From JANRLJ01 sp033762735 (GTDB lineage: Bacteria; Chloroflexota; Anaerolineae; Aggregatilineales; Phototrophicaceae), in contig JANRLJ010000072.1 in assembly GCA_033762735.1 (NCBI GenBank), forward strand, positions 11,527 to 75,526: DNA of 64,000 nucleotides. The letters run 5' to 3'. The translations under genes and the position numbers were made by a program. The notes under the pieces are model-generated. The model ran no database searches. It saw nothing but the letters and a program-made list of their open reading frames with translations, and was not told the origin of the DNA. Shown one piece after another: positions 1 through 9,294 of the stretch (its first letter is position 1; each line of letters opens with the position of its first letter).

Positions 1-477
1 AATCTGCCGGGGTCGCAGTTCTACGACGATTACACGCTGTTTCACGGTTTCGCCTTCAAGGGCGTGGAGCGCGTACTGAACATCCGCAAGGGCAAGATCA
101 CCATGCAGTGCCGTTTGCCCGTCGTCCCGCCGCGCTATCAGGGGCAGTTCCCGGTGCAGGCCTTCAACTACTTCATGACCGACATCGGCTTCCAGAGCAT
201 GGGCATCTACGCCAAGTATCATTACGGCGCGGGCAGCCTGCCGCTCAAGGCCGGGGGCGGGGAGTATTATGTCGATGTCGATTGGGGCGGCGAATTCTTC
301 GTCACGCTGGAAGTGCATCAGGAATCGGAAACCGGGCTGGTGACAACGCTCTACGTCCACGACGAACAGGGCAGGCTCTATATGAAGGTGATGGGCGGGG
401 AGATCACCATCAGCACCCGGCTCAACGACCTGTTCACGCGCAATAAGCTGCCCGTGTCGCTTGGGAGTGCCGAGTAG
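1..477 (+). CDS. PKS/PUFA-synthase dehydratase C-terminus (partial)
   Basis: The frame is open from the first base of the window, so this is the C-terminal ~158 residues of a larger protein whose start lies outside. The text FHGFAFKGVERV followed by FNYFMTDIGFQSMG resembles the second hotdog of a polyketide-synthase dehydratase: a substrate-entry 'hG..F' block, then a D-x-x-F-Q block where the catalytic Asp sits. It lies upstream of a PfaC-like megasynthase on the same strand. The likely role is dehydration of a 3-hydroxyacyl chain at the end of the first megasynthase of the cluster. A free-standing dehydratase subunit cannot be excluded because the N-terminus is missing. Confidence 0.65.
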   Translation, partial: NLPGSQFYDDYTLFHGFAFKGVERVLNIRKGKITMQCRLPVVPPRYQGQFPVQAFNYFMTDIGFQSMGIYAKYHYGAGSLPLKAGGGEYYVDVDWGGEFFVTLEVHQESETGLVTTLYVHDEQGRLYMKVMGGEITISTRLNDLFTRNKLPVSLGSAE

Positions 478-537
478 GGAGTGCCGAGTAACGAGTGATG
501 GGTAGGGGCGCATTGGCGTGTGCGCTCGTACAACCAT

Positions 538-772
538 TAAACGCCATTGGCTAAAGCCAACGGCTGCCGAAAAGCCAAGTCCCTGAAGGGACTCAGGAAA
601 ACAGCGCCTTTAGTGCGCTTGTCAGTTTGTAGCTGGATGCTTTAGCATCTAGCGGCGGAGTCTTGTAAGGAACGAAACATGGTCACGCTGCATCTGAAGG
701 GACGAATCACCGAAAACGGCAGGCTGGAAGTCGAACTGCCGGAAGGCACTCCACCCGGCGAGGTGACTGTTG
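538..772 (+). repeat. direct repeat, copy 1 (456-bp period)
   Basis: About 235 bp recur at 994-1228 with only scattered mismatches. The repeat covers a leader with several small palindromes (GGCTAAAGCC, AGTCCCTGAAGGGACT, GATGCTTTAGCATC) and the first ~30 codons of the following gene. The leader hairpins belong to a dispersed family; a related block with GATGCTTTAGCATC occurs at 29740-29770. This accounts for most of the 478-678 gap, which also holds a degenerate heptamer repeat (480-500) and a GTAGGGGCG palindrome (503-530). Confidence 0.85.
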
Positions 773-996
773 CAATCAATCTGCAACACGTACCGCATAC
801 GGCTGCATGGGAGGAGATACCCTGGACACCAGAGGAAATCGCCCTGACGCTTTCAGTAAAAGCGCCAAAAACAGGAGCGGAGATTGCGGCGATGATGGAC
901 TCCGGCGAACTTGAGTTCAGAGCGTGGCAGTCAGCCGACATCCCCGACGCAGTAGAATGGGTGCGGGCGTTGCGACGTGGGGAAATCGACGGTTAA
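679..996 (+). CDS. hypothetical protein, possible antitoxin
   Basis: A 105-residue acidic protein of unassigned family. The N-terminal ~30 residues (MVTLHLKGRITENGRLEVEL) look like a short beta-rich DNA-binding or swapped-hairpin segment. The C-terminal half, with PWTPEEI and PKTGAEIAAMM, resembles the tails of small antitoxins that precede PIN-domain toxins. No toxin gene follows. The TAA stop is supplied by the first bases of the second copy of a direct repeat, so the C-terminus may have been set by the duplication. RBS-like AAGGAA lies just upstream of the ATG. The function is a guess from resemblance only. Confidence 0.5.
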   Translation: MVTLHLKGRITENGRLEVELPEGTPPGEVTVAINLQHVPHTAAWEEIPWTPEEIALTLSVKAPKTGAEIAAMMDSGELEFRAWQSADIPDAVEWVRALRRGEIDG

Positions 997-1228
997 ACGC
1001 CATTGGCTAAAGCCAACGGCTGCCGAAAAGCCAAGTCCCTGAAGGGACTCAGGAAAACAGCGCCTTTAGTGCGCTTGGCAGTTTGTAGCTGGATGCTTTA
1101 GCATCTAGCGGCGGAGTCTTGTAAGGAAAGAAATATGGTCACGCTGCATCTCAAGGGACGAATCACCGAAAGCGGCAGGCTGGAAGTCGATCTGCCGCAA
1201 GGCACTCCACCGGGTGAGGTCACGGTTA
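994..1228 (+). repeat. direct repeat, copy 2
   Basis: Second copy of the 538-772 block, offset by exactly 456 bp. It carries the palindromic leader again and a second, shortened copy of the gene start. Identity ends about 31 codons into the gene. Confidence 0.85.
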
Positions 1229-1308
1229 AAATCACGCTGGAAGCGCCTGCCGAGAAGAAACCGAAGCGGGAATTTGAACCACGAAGGCACGAAGAACACG
1301 AAGATTAA
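1135..1308 (+). pseudogene. truncated duplicate of the 679-996 gene
   Basis: This 57-codon frame begins with the same ~30 residues as the gene at 679 (MVTLHLKGRITESGRLEV) and then diverges. Its last 11 codons (FEPRRHEEHED) are not protein-derived. They are the translation of a 32-bp dispersed repeat found in inverted orientation at 62764-62795. The duplicate therefore appears to have lost its C-terminal domain and been capped by the repeat. It may still be translated, since the leader and start are intact, but it is unlikely to keep the parent function. Confidence 0.65.
1274..1305 (+). repeat. 32-bp dispersed repeat (ACGAAGGCACGAAG type)
   Basis: A run beginning TTGAACCACGAAGGCACG is present base for base as its reverse complement at 62764-62795. 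Degenerate relatives occur near 31706-31738, 41953-41980, 59368-59395 and 62724-62750. Here it supplies the last codons of the truncated gene. The rest of 1309-1507 holds a GTAGGGGCG palindrome (1395-1420) and no gene. Confidence 0.85.
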
Positions 1309-1507
1309 ACTGCAAAGTTTAGGGCTGATAAAACGCCTTGCAGTGGTTTTAAGCGCGTTCAACGAAAAACGCCTGTATCATCGGTGATGTTCTCGTAGGG
1401 GCGAAGCATGCTTCGCCCTTGCCGGATGACCCCGACCCTTAAATCATATTTGCGTGTTTTATACAAAGTGGCACAAAACACAGTATTTTTACCCTGGAAC
1501 AATTCTG

Positions 1508-4500
1508 ATGGATAAATTCGCCATTATTGGCATCGCCTGTTTATTCCCTGGCGCGGAGACTCCGCAGCAGTTCTGGGACAATCTGGTCGCGGGCGCGAAC
1601 ACCACCCGCGAAGCCACCGCCGCGCAGTTCGGCGTTGACCCGGCCCACTTCTACGACGCCGATCATACCCACCCCGACACGACCTATTTCCCACATGGGG
1701 GTTATGTCAGCCGCGAGGGCGACCTGCTGACGTGGGCGCGGGACGTAGCGCGGGAGGCGCTGGCTGATGCGGGCTATCTCGACCATCCGGCGTGGCTGGC
1801 GCACTGCGGCCTGCTGGTGGGGACGCTCTCCTTCCCGACGATGCAGTCCAACCAGTTGTTCAGCGCGGTCTATGACGCCGCTCTGGAGGACGCGCTCGGC
1901 CAACTGCTGCGGCGGGAGATCGAACTTCAGCGGCTTCTGCCCGCCGACGATGCTGGCAGCGCCCATCAGCACACGCTGGCGCTGGATTATCCGGCGGCGG
2001 TCGTGGCGCGGGAACTCGGCCTGGGCGGGCCACATTTCGCGCTGGATGCTGCCTGTGCCTCGTCGGTCTATGCGGTCGCGCTGGCCTGTAAATATCTGGC
2101 GGCGGGCAAAGCCGATCTGATGCTGGCCGGGTCGCTGAGCGCGGCGGATCCGCTGTTCGTCAACCTGGGCTTCGCGCATCTGGGTGCCTATCCCGAAAAG
2201 GGACGCGGCAGCCACCCGCTCGATGCCTCGTCAGATGGGCTGGTTTCCAGCGAGGGCGCGGGCATGTTCGTCCTCAAGCGCTATCAGGACGCACTGCGCG
2301 ATGGCGACCGCATCTACGCGCTCGTCAGCGGTTACGGTCTGACCAACGACGGGCGCGGCAAGCACGTCCTCCAGCCCAACAGCAAGGGGCAGGTGCTCGC
2401 GCTGGAACGCGCCTTCGCCAGAATCGACCTCGCGCCGGGCGACGTGCAGTACATCGAATGCCACGCCAGCGGAACCCCGTTGGGCGATAAGACCGAACTC
2501 AACTCGATGGAGCAGTTTTTCACGCGGGCGCACCCTAATGCCTCGCTCCCTCGTATTGGCAGCGTCAAGGCCAACGTCGGGCATCTGCTCACGGCGGCGG
2601 GCATAGCGGCCATGCTCAAGGTCATCCTGGGCATGCAGCACGGGTTAATCCCGGCGACCCCTGGTGTGCAGTATCCGCTCAGTTCGCAGGGCGGGTCGTT
2701 CGGCGGCGCACAGATCGTCCAGCACAATCTGCCCTGGAATACGGCGCGTAAAGTTGCGGGCATCAACGCTTTCGGCTTCGGCGGCGTGAGCGCCCATCTG
2801 CTGTTGGAAAGTGTTCCTCCTTCAACTTCACCCCCCGCCCCCCTCTCCATTCATTGGAGAGGGAGAGAAAAAAGCGTTGATGGTGCTTCAAGTCCCCTCC
2901 CCAGGCAGTGGGGAGGGGATTCAGGGGTGGGGATGCAATCTTTGAATCAATTACAGGGTTATCAGAACGCAATGACAGAACAAGTAAAAGCCAATACGCG
3001 CCTGGCCGTCGTCGGCATGGATGCGCACTTCGGAAGGCTGGACGGTCTGGAGGCGTATGCGCGGGCGCTCTACAACGGTGAGACGGCCTTTATCCCGCTG
3101 CCGGAAGGCCGCTGGAAAGGCTTGCAGCAGCAACCGGAACTTCTGGCGCGTTTCGGCCTGCGCGACGGGCAAGCGCCGCAGGGTGCTTATATCGAGTCCT
3201 TCGACCTCGATTTCCTGCATTACAAAATCCCGCCCAATCCGGCGGATGAACCCATCCCGCAGCAGCTTCTCCTGTTGAAAGTAGCCGATAACGCCATCCG
3301 TGATGCCGGCCTAAAACCGGGCGCGAACGTGGCCGTCATCGTCGCCATGTCCACCGAGCTGTCGCTGCATCAACTGCGGGGGCGCGTTGATCTCAACTGG
3401 CAGATCAAACAGGCGCTGGCGAATGCCGGAATCCACCTGACCGCCGACCAGCAGAATGAACTGGAGCGCATCAGCAAGGACGCGCTGCTCACGCCCGCAC
3501 AGGCCAACCATTACGTCAGCTACATCGGCAACATCACGGCCAGCCGTGTGGCCTCGCTGTGGGATTTCGCCGGGCCGACCTTCACCATTTCGTCGGAAGA
3601 AAACAGCGTCTTTAAGGCACTGGAAGTGGCACAGCTTTTGCTGGCGGATGGCAGTGTGGAGGCGGTGGTCGTCGGCGCGGTTGATCTGGCGGGCGGCATC
3701 GAAAACGTGCTGCTGCAAAACGGGCGCTCTCCGGTCGGGACGAAAGCAGCGGCGGGCATCGACCGGGAGTCCGATGGCTGGCTGGTGGGCGAGGGCGCGG
3801 GCGCAATCGTCGTCCGGGCGGCGGATGCAGGAATGCAGCAGACGCAGAACGACGATGTGTACGCCGTGATCGACTCGCTGGCGATTGCGCCCAGTGTGCA
3901 GGAAGCGGCGCATAGTGCCCTGGCCGAGGCCGGGATTCTGCCCTCGGACGTGGGCTACCTCGAACTGCACGCCAGCGGCATCCCCCAAGAGGACACTGCC
4001 GAAATCGAGGGATTGGCGGCGGTCTATCGCGGTGATGACCCAACCTGCGCCATCGGCAGCGCGAAGGCCACTGTCGGCCATACCTTCGCGGCGGCAGGTA
4101 TGGCGAGTCTGGTGAAGACCATCGCGGCCATCAGCGGGCGCTTTATCCCCGCTGTCCCCAACTGGAGCGGGCCGGAGCAGGCCGACAAATGGCAGGGGAC
4201 GCGCTTCTGGGCGGCGGCACAGTCGCGTACCTGGTTCACGCATAACAAGAAAGCGGCGGTCAACAGCCTGAGCGCAGATGGCACAGCGGCGCATGTGGTG
4301 CTTTCCGCCGGGGGGCGGGCGCTGCCGGGAAACGCGCTGGCCTATGGATCGCCCTATCTGTTCCTCATCAACGGCGATGACGAAGCCGCGCTGATGAGGA
4401 AGCTGGACACCTTACGCGCCGCGCTCGCTTCTGACCTGACGCGGCTCGCCAGCGACTTCTATGCCGATTACGCTGCTGATGCAGGCCACCAATCCAATGC

Positions 4501-7381
4501 CCGCTATGTGCTGGTGCTGGTCGGGCGCAGCGTCAAGGAACTCACGCAGGAGATCGACCGGGCGCGGCAGGGCGTGGCAGAGGCCATCCGCACCGACGGC
4601 GACTGGTCAACGCCGACGGGCAGCGCGTTTGTGGCGCGTCCGGTGGGGCGGGAAGGCAAGGTTGCCTTTGTGTATCCCGGCGCGTTCAACAGCTATCCCA
4701 AACTCGGTTATGACCTGTTCCATCTTTTCCCGACCATTTACGACGCGGTGCGGGAGATCAAGAAGGACGTGGGCGGGGCGCTGCACGAGCGGATGCTGTA
4801 TCCGCGCACCCTGGAAAAACCAGGCCCCAAAGTCACCAATCAGATGAAATCCGCGCTGGAAAACAATGCGGTGGCGATGGTCGAAAGCGGACTGAGCTTT
4901 GCGGTAATTTACAACCGCATCATGGAAGATGTGTTCCGGGTGCAGCCCTCGCTGGCCTTTGGCTACAGCCTGGGCGAAGGCAGCATGATGTGGGGGATGG
5001 GCGTGTGGCGCGACGGCGACGCGGGCAGCGCCGCGCTGAATGACTCGCCGCTCTATACGACGCGCCTGGCCGGGCCGATGGACTCGGTGCGCGAGGCATG
5101 GGGCATCGCGCCGGAAATGCCTTCCGAACAGTTCTGGGCGGCCTATTTTATCGCCGCGCCAGCCGAAGACGTGCGGGCGGCGGTAGCACGGGAGCGCAAG
5201 GTCTACCTGACGCACATCAACACCCCGCGCGAAGTGATGATCGCAGGCGACCCCGAAGGCTGTGCGCGGGTGGTGGCGGCGGTCAAGGGCGAGAGCATGA
5301 AAGCCCCCTTCAGCATCGCCATCCACAACGAGGCCATGATGGGCGAATATCCCGCGCTGCACCGCCTGCACGATATGCCGGTGCATCCGGTACGCGGCGT
5401 GACCCTCTACTCAGCGGCGGATTATGCCCCCGTCGCGCTCGACCGCAAGACCGTCGCCAGCGCGATTTCCCGCATGGCCTGTAAGCAGGTGGATTTCCCG
5501 CGCCTGATCGACCAGGCCTATGCCGACGGTGCGCGGGTGTTCATCGAGCTTGGCCCGCGCTCGACCTGTGCCCGCTGGATTGATGAAACCCTGGCGGAGC
5601 GCCCGCATGTAGCCGTGAGCATCGACCAGCTTGGCGCGGATGACCGTACCGCGATTGTGCGGATGCTGGCGCGGCTGGCGGCGCATCACGTCCCGCTCGA
5701 TCTGTCGGCGCTGTTCCTCCCAATGCAGTCCGCCGCCGAGGGCAAAAAGGTGGTGCGGACGGTGCGCCTCGGTGGGCAGGACATCTACGCCGCGATTCTG
5801 AGCGAGGAAAATCGGCGCAAGTTCGCGGATGCCGTGCCGATGGCGGCGGCGCAGTCAGCGGCGCAGTCAGCGGCACAGCCTGTCGCACAGCAGAACGTCA
5901 TGCAGCCCGCAGCAAGTCAGGCCGTTTCACAGCCCACCGCGCCCGTCCAGCTTCCGGCCATGTCGCCCGTCCACAGTGCGCATACCGCCTTTTTGCAGGC
6001 ACGGCGCGAAGGTCTGCGCCAGATGGCGGCGATGATCGAGCTGACGGCAAATTCGGGGCAACCAATTGCCTCCAATTATGCAGGAATGGATACGACAGCT
6101 TCCTCTTTGAAAGGAACTCCCCCTCTCCATTCATTGGAGAGGGGGTCGGGGGGTGAGGTTGACTCTCCATCGGAGAGTGCGGGCGAACAAGTTCACCTGG
6201 GGGGTGAGGTGACTCCCCCGCCCAATCCCGCGCCCTCGCCCACCGTCGCGCGGGGCATCAGGCCGCAGTATCCCTTCGACAAGATCAACGCCTTCGCGAT
6301 TGGTCGGGTGGCCGACTGCTACGGCGAAAAGTACGCCATTTACGACAACCGCCGCGCACCACGCATTCCGAACGGCGATCTGCTGCTGGTGTCGCGGGTG
6401 GTGGAAATTACCGGGGAGCGCTTCAAGTCGCAGCCAGGGACGAGCATCCACACCGAGTATGATGTGCCGGTGGATGCGTGGTGGTATCGGGACAATCCCT
6501 ACCCGACCATGCCCTATTCGGTCTACATGGAAATCGCCTTACAGCCCTGCGGCTTCCTCTCTGCCCATCACGGCCCGACGCTGGATTACCCCGACATCGA
6601 CTTTTACTTCCGCAACCTGGACGGCAACGGGCGGCTGCATCATGACCTGGACATGCGCGGGCGCACCATCACCAATCATGTCACCATGCTCAACAGCACC
6701 GTCATGCAGGGCATCATCATTCAGAAGTTCAGCTTCAAAATGTACGACGGCGATCTGCTGTTTTACGAGGGCGAGGCCACCTTCGGCTATTTCACCCGCG
6801 AAGCCCTGAACAGCCAGGCCGGGCTGGATCAGGGCAAGCAAGCCCCGCGCTGGCTGGAAACCGTCGAACCCGCGCCGGGGCAGGTGGTACAGGTCAATCC
6901 ACATCAGCCCTTTGGCAGTAGGTTTATGCGGCTGGCGCAGGGACAGTTGGAGTTCACCGACGAGATTAAGGTCGTCCCGGGCGGTGGTAAGTACGGCCAG
7001 GGCTATGCCTACGCCAACACGATCATCAACCCGGCAACGTGGTTCTTCAAAAATCACTTTCACCAGGACCCGGTGATGCCCGGCAGCATCGGCGTGGAGA
7101 CGATCCTCCAGGCCATGCAGGCCTACGCCATCGACACCGGGCTGGGCGCAGGGCTGAAAAATCCACACTTCGCGCAGGTGGACGGCGGGCATAACACCGT
7201 CTGGCGCTATCGCGGGCAGATTCTTTCCGACAGCGAGAAGTCGCATGTCGAGGCCAATATCAAGCGCATCGAGCAGCAGCCGGGGCGGGTGCTGATCTTC
7301 GCGGATGCCAGCCTGTGGCGCGATAAGCTGCGCATCTACGAAGTCCGCGACATCGCCCTGGCGATTGTGGAAGGCGAGTAG
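1508..7381 (+). CDS. PfaC/HglC-like megasynthase, KS-CLF-AT-DH
   Basis: A ~1957-residue iterative polyketide/PUFA-type synthase. The ketosynthase (about 1-430) has DAACASS with nucleophile Cys183, then HASGTPLGD and KANVGH histidines. A second KS-like domain (about 490-935) has EENSV in the active-site position, so Glu replaces Cys as expected of a chain-length factor. An acyltransferase (about 1040-1370) has GYSLGEG with Ser1154. After an Ala/Gln/Pro-rich linker (about 1440-1590) come FabA-like hotdog dehydratase folds; NHFHQDPVMPGS carries the catalytic His1850. In classical Pfa systems the AT is often on separate PfaB; here it is fused between CLF and DH. I prefer ATG 1508 (MDKFAIIGIACLFPG) over the upstream in-frame ATG at 1454 because the family begins there. 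Both interdomain linkers contain translated copies of a dispersed repeat. The product is unknown. Confidence 0.9.
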   Translation: MDKFAIIGIACLFPGAETPQQFWDNLVAGANTTREATAAQFGVDPAHFYDADHTHPDTTYFPHGGYVSREGDLLTWARDVAREALADAGYLDHPAWLAHCGLLVGTLSFPTMQSNQLFSAVYDAALEDALGQLLRREIELQRLLPADDAGSAHQHTLALDYPAAVVARELGLGGPHFALDAACASSVYAVALACKYLAAGKADLMLAGSLSAADPLFVNLGFAHLGAYPEKGRGSHPLDASSDGLVSSEGAGMFVLKRYQDALRDGDRIYALVSGYGLTNDGRGKHVLQPNSKGQVLALERAFARIDLAPGDVQYIECHASGTPLGDKTELNSMEQFFTRAHPNASLPRIGSVKANVGHLLTAAGIAAMLKVILGMQHGLIPATPGVQYPLSSQGGSFGGAQIVQHNLPWNTARKVAGINAFGFGGVSAHLLLESVPPSTSPPAPLSIHWRGREKSVDGASSPLPRQWGGDSGVGMQSLNQLQGYQNAMTEQVKANTRLAVVGMDAHFGRLDGLEAYARALYNGETAFIPLPEGRWKGLQQQPELLARFGLRDGQAPQGAYIESFDLDFLHYKIPPNPADEPIPQQLLLLKVADNAIRDAGLKPGANVAVIVAMSTELSLHQLRGRVDLNWQIKQALANAGIHLTADQQNELERISKDALLTPAQANHYVSYIGNITASRVASLWDFAGPTFTISSEENSVFKALEVAQLLLADGSVEAVVVGAVDLAGGIENVLLQNGRSPVGTKAAAGIDRESDGWLVGEGAGAIVVRAADAGMQQTQNDDVYAVIDSLAIAPSVQEAAHSALAEAGILPSDVGYLELHASGIPQEDTAEIEGLAAVYRGDDPTCAIGSAKATVGHTFAAAGMASLVKTIAAISGRFIPAVPNWSGPEQADKWQGTRFWAAAQSRTWFTHNKKAAVNSLSADGTAAHVVLSAGGRALPGNALAYGSPYLFLINGDDEAALMRKLDTLRAALASDLTRLASDFYADYAADAGHQSNARYVLVLVGRSVKELTQEIDRARQGVAEAIRTDGDWSTPTGSAFVARPVGREGKVAFVYPGAFNSYPKLGYDLFHLFPTIYDAVREIKKDVGGALHERMLYPRTLEKPGPKVTNQMKSALENNAVAMVESGLSFAVIYNRIMEDVFRVQPSLAFGYSLGEGSMMWGMGVWRDGDAGSAALNDSPLYTTRLAGPMDSVREAWGIAPEMPSEQFWAAYFIAAPAEDVRAAVARERKVYLTHINTPREVMIAGDPEGCARVVAAVKGESMKAPFSIAIHNEAMMGEYPALHRLHDMPVHPVRGVTLYSAADYAPVALDRKTVASAISRMACKQVDFPRLIDQAYADGARVFIELGPRSTCARWIDETLAERPHVAVSIDQLGADDRTAIVRMLARLAAHHVPLDLSALFLPMQSAAEGKKVVRTVRLGGQDIYAAILSEENRRKFADAVPMAAAQSAAQSAAQPVAQQNVMQPAASQAVSQPTAPVQLPAMSPVHSAHTAFLQARREGLRQMAAMIELTANSGQPIASNYAGMDTTASSLKGTPPLHSLERGSGGEVDSPSESAGEQVHLGGEVTPPPNPAPSPTVARGIRPQYPFDKINAFAIGRVADCYGEKYAIYDNRRAPRIPNGDLLLVSRVVEITGERFKSQPGTSIHTEYDVPVDAWWYRDNPYPTMPYSVYMEIALQPCGFLSAHHGPTLDYPDIDFYFRNLDGNGRLHHDLDMRGRTITNHVTMLNSTVMQGIIIQKFSFKMYDGDLLFYEGEATFGYFTREALNSQAGLDQGKQAPRWLETVEPAPGQVVQVNPHQPFGSRFMRLAQGQLEFTDEIKVVPGGGKYGQGYAYANTIINPATWFFKNHFHQDPVMPGSIGVETILQAMQAYAIDTGLGAGLKNPHFAQVDGGHNTVWRYRGQILSDSEKSHVEANIKRIEQQPGRVLIFADASLWRDKLRIYEVRDIALAIVEGE
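2825..2934 (+). repeat. hairpin repeat inside coding sequence (KS-CLF linker)
   Basis: Two back-to-back palindromic units (CCCCTCTCCATTCATTGGAGAGGG and a CCCCTCCCC/GGGGAGGGG unit) of the same family that fills intergenic gaps elsewhere in the window. They are read in frame in the linker between the ketosynthase and chain-length-factor domains, giving a Pro/Ser/Gly-rich insert. Confidence 0.8.
6117..6211 (+). repeat. hairpin repeat inside coding sequence (AT-DH linker)
   Basis: A second in-frame copy of the CCCTCTCC...GGAGAGGG...GGGGTGAGG element, in the low-complexity linker before the dehydratase. It encodes a Pro/Gly/Glu-rich stretch. The inverted-repeat arms and the GGGGTGAGG end are the same as in the intergenic copies, for example at 39058 and 56054. 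Confidence 0.8.
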
Positions 7382-7384
7382 GGC

Positions 7385-8440
7385 TTGAACACTCAGGAAG
7401 TGCGCCAGACGTTTGAGGCTTATCGACAGACAACGGATTGTCGCCCGCTGTTGATGTGTGGCGATGCCCTGGAAGCGCTGTCTCAACTGCCCGAAGCCTC
7501 TGTCGATTTCTGCATGACCAGCCCCCCCTACTGGAACAAGCGCGAGTACCAGAATGGGGGGATTGGTCTGGAAGCCGACCCCAAGGTGTACCTGCAAAAA
7601 CTACTGGCCGTTCTTGCACAGGTACAGCGTGTCCTTAAACCGACGGGTTCGCTCTGGCTGAACCTGGGCGACACCTATTCAAACAAGGGCTTGGTCGGCA
7701 TTCCCTGGCGTCTGGCACTGGCATTGATGGATGAACAGAATTGGATTCTGCGGAACGATGTCGTCTGGAATAAGATGAAGGGGCCAGATAACGCCAAGGA
7801 CAAACTGCGAAATGTCCATGAGTATCTGTTCCATTTTGTGAAGCAGGATAAGGGCTTTTACTATAACGTCGGTGCAATTCGCTCAAAGCCGAGGCAGGCA
7901 CGTGTGAAGGACGGCGCGGTGATTTCTGCAACAGGTGTAACGGGTGTGCGCTATAAACGGCAGATCGAACTTTCGACCGCCCTCACCCAAGACGAAAAAC
8001 AGCGGGCGTTTGCAGCGCTTGACGACATCCTTGAATGCGTCCGACGTGGCGAACTTGCCGATTTTCGTATGGTCATCCGCAAGCAGCAGCGCACCACCCA
8101 CTCCGACTCTCAAAAGCTGTCGGGTAGGGCGAAGGAACTCGCGCAGAAGGGATTCTATTTCCTCAAATATCATCCCGATGGAAGCAAGCCGGGAGATGTA
8201 TGGGATATTGTCCCTGAGGACACGACCAACCGTGCCTTGCACTATGCCGCTTATCCTGAAGATTTATGCCGTATTCCTTTGCTGGCGACCTGTCCACCTG
8301 GTGGTATCGCCCTCGATCCCTTTTGTGGGACTGGGACGACTAACGTGGTCGCCATGCAGAACGGGCGTAAATCGCTCGGCATTGATCTCTCTCCGCAATA
8401 TCTTGAGGAAGCCCGGCGCAGATGCCGTTTTCTACTATGA
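7385..8440 (+). CDS. type II DNA methyltransferase (beta-class order)
   Basis: A 351-residue N4-cytosine/N6-adenine methyltransferase. The catalytic motif IV TSPPYW is near residue 45 and the SAM-binding motif I, DPFCGTGTT, is near residue 310, so the order is that of beta-class enzymes. The variable middle (about 150-260) should be the target-recognition region. The frame opens with TTG 3 nt after the megasynthase stop, so it is probably transcribed with it; no ATG lies before motif IV except within the fold. It overlaps the following nuclease gene by ATGA and forms a restriction-modification pair with it. Base composition is somewhat less GC-rich than the flanking pfa genes. Confidence 0.85.
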   Translation: MNTQEVRQTFEAYRQTTDCRPLLMCGDALEALSQLPEASVDFCMTSPPYWNKREYQNGGIGLEADPKVYLQKLLAVLAQVQRVLKPTGSLWLNLGDTYSNKGLVGIPWRLALALMDEQNWILRNDVVWNKMKGPDNAKDKLRNVHEYLFHFVKQDKGFYYNVGAIRSKPRQARVKDGAVISATGVTGVRYKRQIELSTALTQDEKQRAFAALDDILECVRRGELADFRMVIRKQQRTTHSDSQKLSGRAKELAQKGFYFLKYHPDGSKPGDVWDIVPEDTTNRALHYAAYPEDLCRIPLLATCPPGGIALDPFCGTGTTNVVAMQNGRKSLGIDLSPQYLEEARRRCRFLL

Positions 8441-9280
8441 GCGACGCGATTGTTGAACTCTTTACCGTTTCAACACGACGGGATAATGTCAACTGGTCAG
8501 AGCGCGTCGTCACACAGCCGTGCAGCTATCTTGACCGAAAGTGTGTCAAAGTTCGCAAAAGCCAGCCGGAGATTTCCATTGGCACCTGTTCCATTCGGCA
8601 TGGGACAAAACAAACGCGAGACCTGGTAATTTGCCCTCACCGCTTTCTGGAGCGTGGACAGATTTTCCTGGATTGTCTGCATCTGCTGACGCAGCACGAA
8701 CCAGGCAATGAGCTTCATCGTGTGGCCGAGGTTGAGGTTCCGGGCGGAAGTGTTGATTATTTTCTGGTGTCGGTTCACGACGGGAAAGTGGTCGATTTTG
8801 TGGGAATCGAACTTCAGGCGCTCGATACAACCGGGACTCTGTGGCCCGCCCGTCAGCGCTTTCTGAACTCGGTCGGATTGGCGGTTGAAGAGGAGCTATC
8901 CTCAAACACTTACGGTGTAAACTGGAAAATGACCGCGAAGACCACGCTGGTGCAGCTCCATCATAAAGTAGAAACCTTCGAGGCATTGGGCAAAAATCTG
9001 GTTCTGGTGCTCCAGGATCATGTGCTGGGGTACATGGGGGCGGGAGTTCAACTTCGGCCACATTCGAGAGGCGAAATTAGGTCATGCTATGCACTTCCAT
9101 GCCTACAGCCTGCGGCAGCAAAATGAGGACTATCGGCTTCAACTTGCGTCGCGCACAAGTACGGATGCCAGCGGGATTGCTGCTTCACTGGGCTTACAGA
9201 TGAGCGCGAATGTAGAGCTTGATGTCATTCTTACCCTGCTTCAGAGAAAAATTTCTTCCAGAACCCTGCTGCGTCTTTGA
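8437..9280 (+). pseudogene. NotI-like restriction endonuclease, frameshifted
   Basis: ATG 8437 overlaps the methyltransferase stop (ATGA). The first frame gives a cysteine-rich N-terminal half and a PD-(D/E)XK core of the NotI type: an Asp in VDYF, then E-x-Q in GIELQALD, where NotI uses Asp...Glu-x-Gln. This frame runs on to a stop at 9126 with unlikely sequence. The next frame (+1) continues sensibly as REFNFGHIREAKLGHAMHFHA to 9280. Deleting one G from the GGGGG at 9036-9040 joins the two into one ~280-residue protein. The frameshift could be a real mutation, a phase-variable tract or an assembly error. Assignment to the NotI family rests on motifs and context. Confidence 0.7.
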
Positions 9281-9294
9281 GAGCAAAACCTCTG

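Noticed and set aside
3311..4294. Long minus-strand frame opposite the megasynthase, and similar ones at 6539-7597 and 1541-2215
   Set aside because: They are antisense to a well-supported multidomain protein, have Arg/His-rich text with no family motifs, and arise from codon bias in GC-rich DNA.
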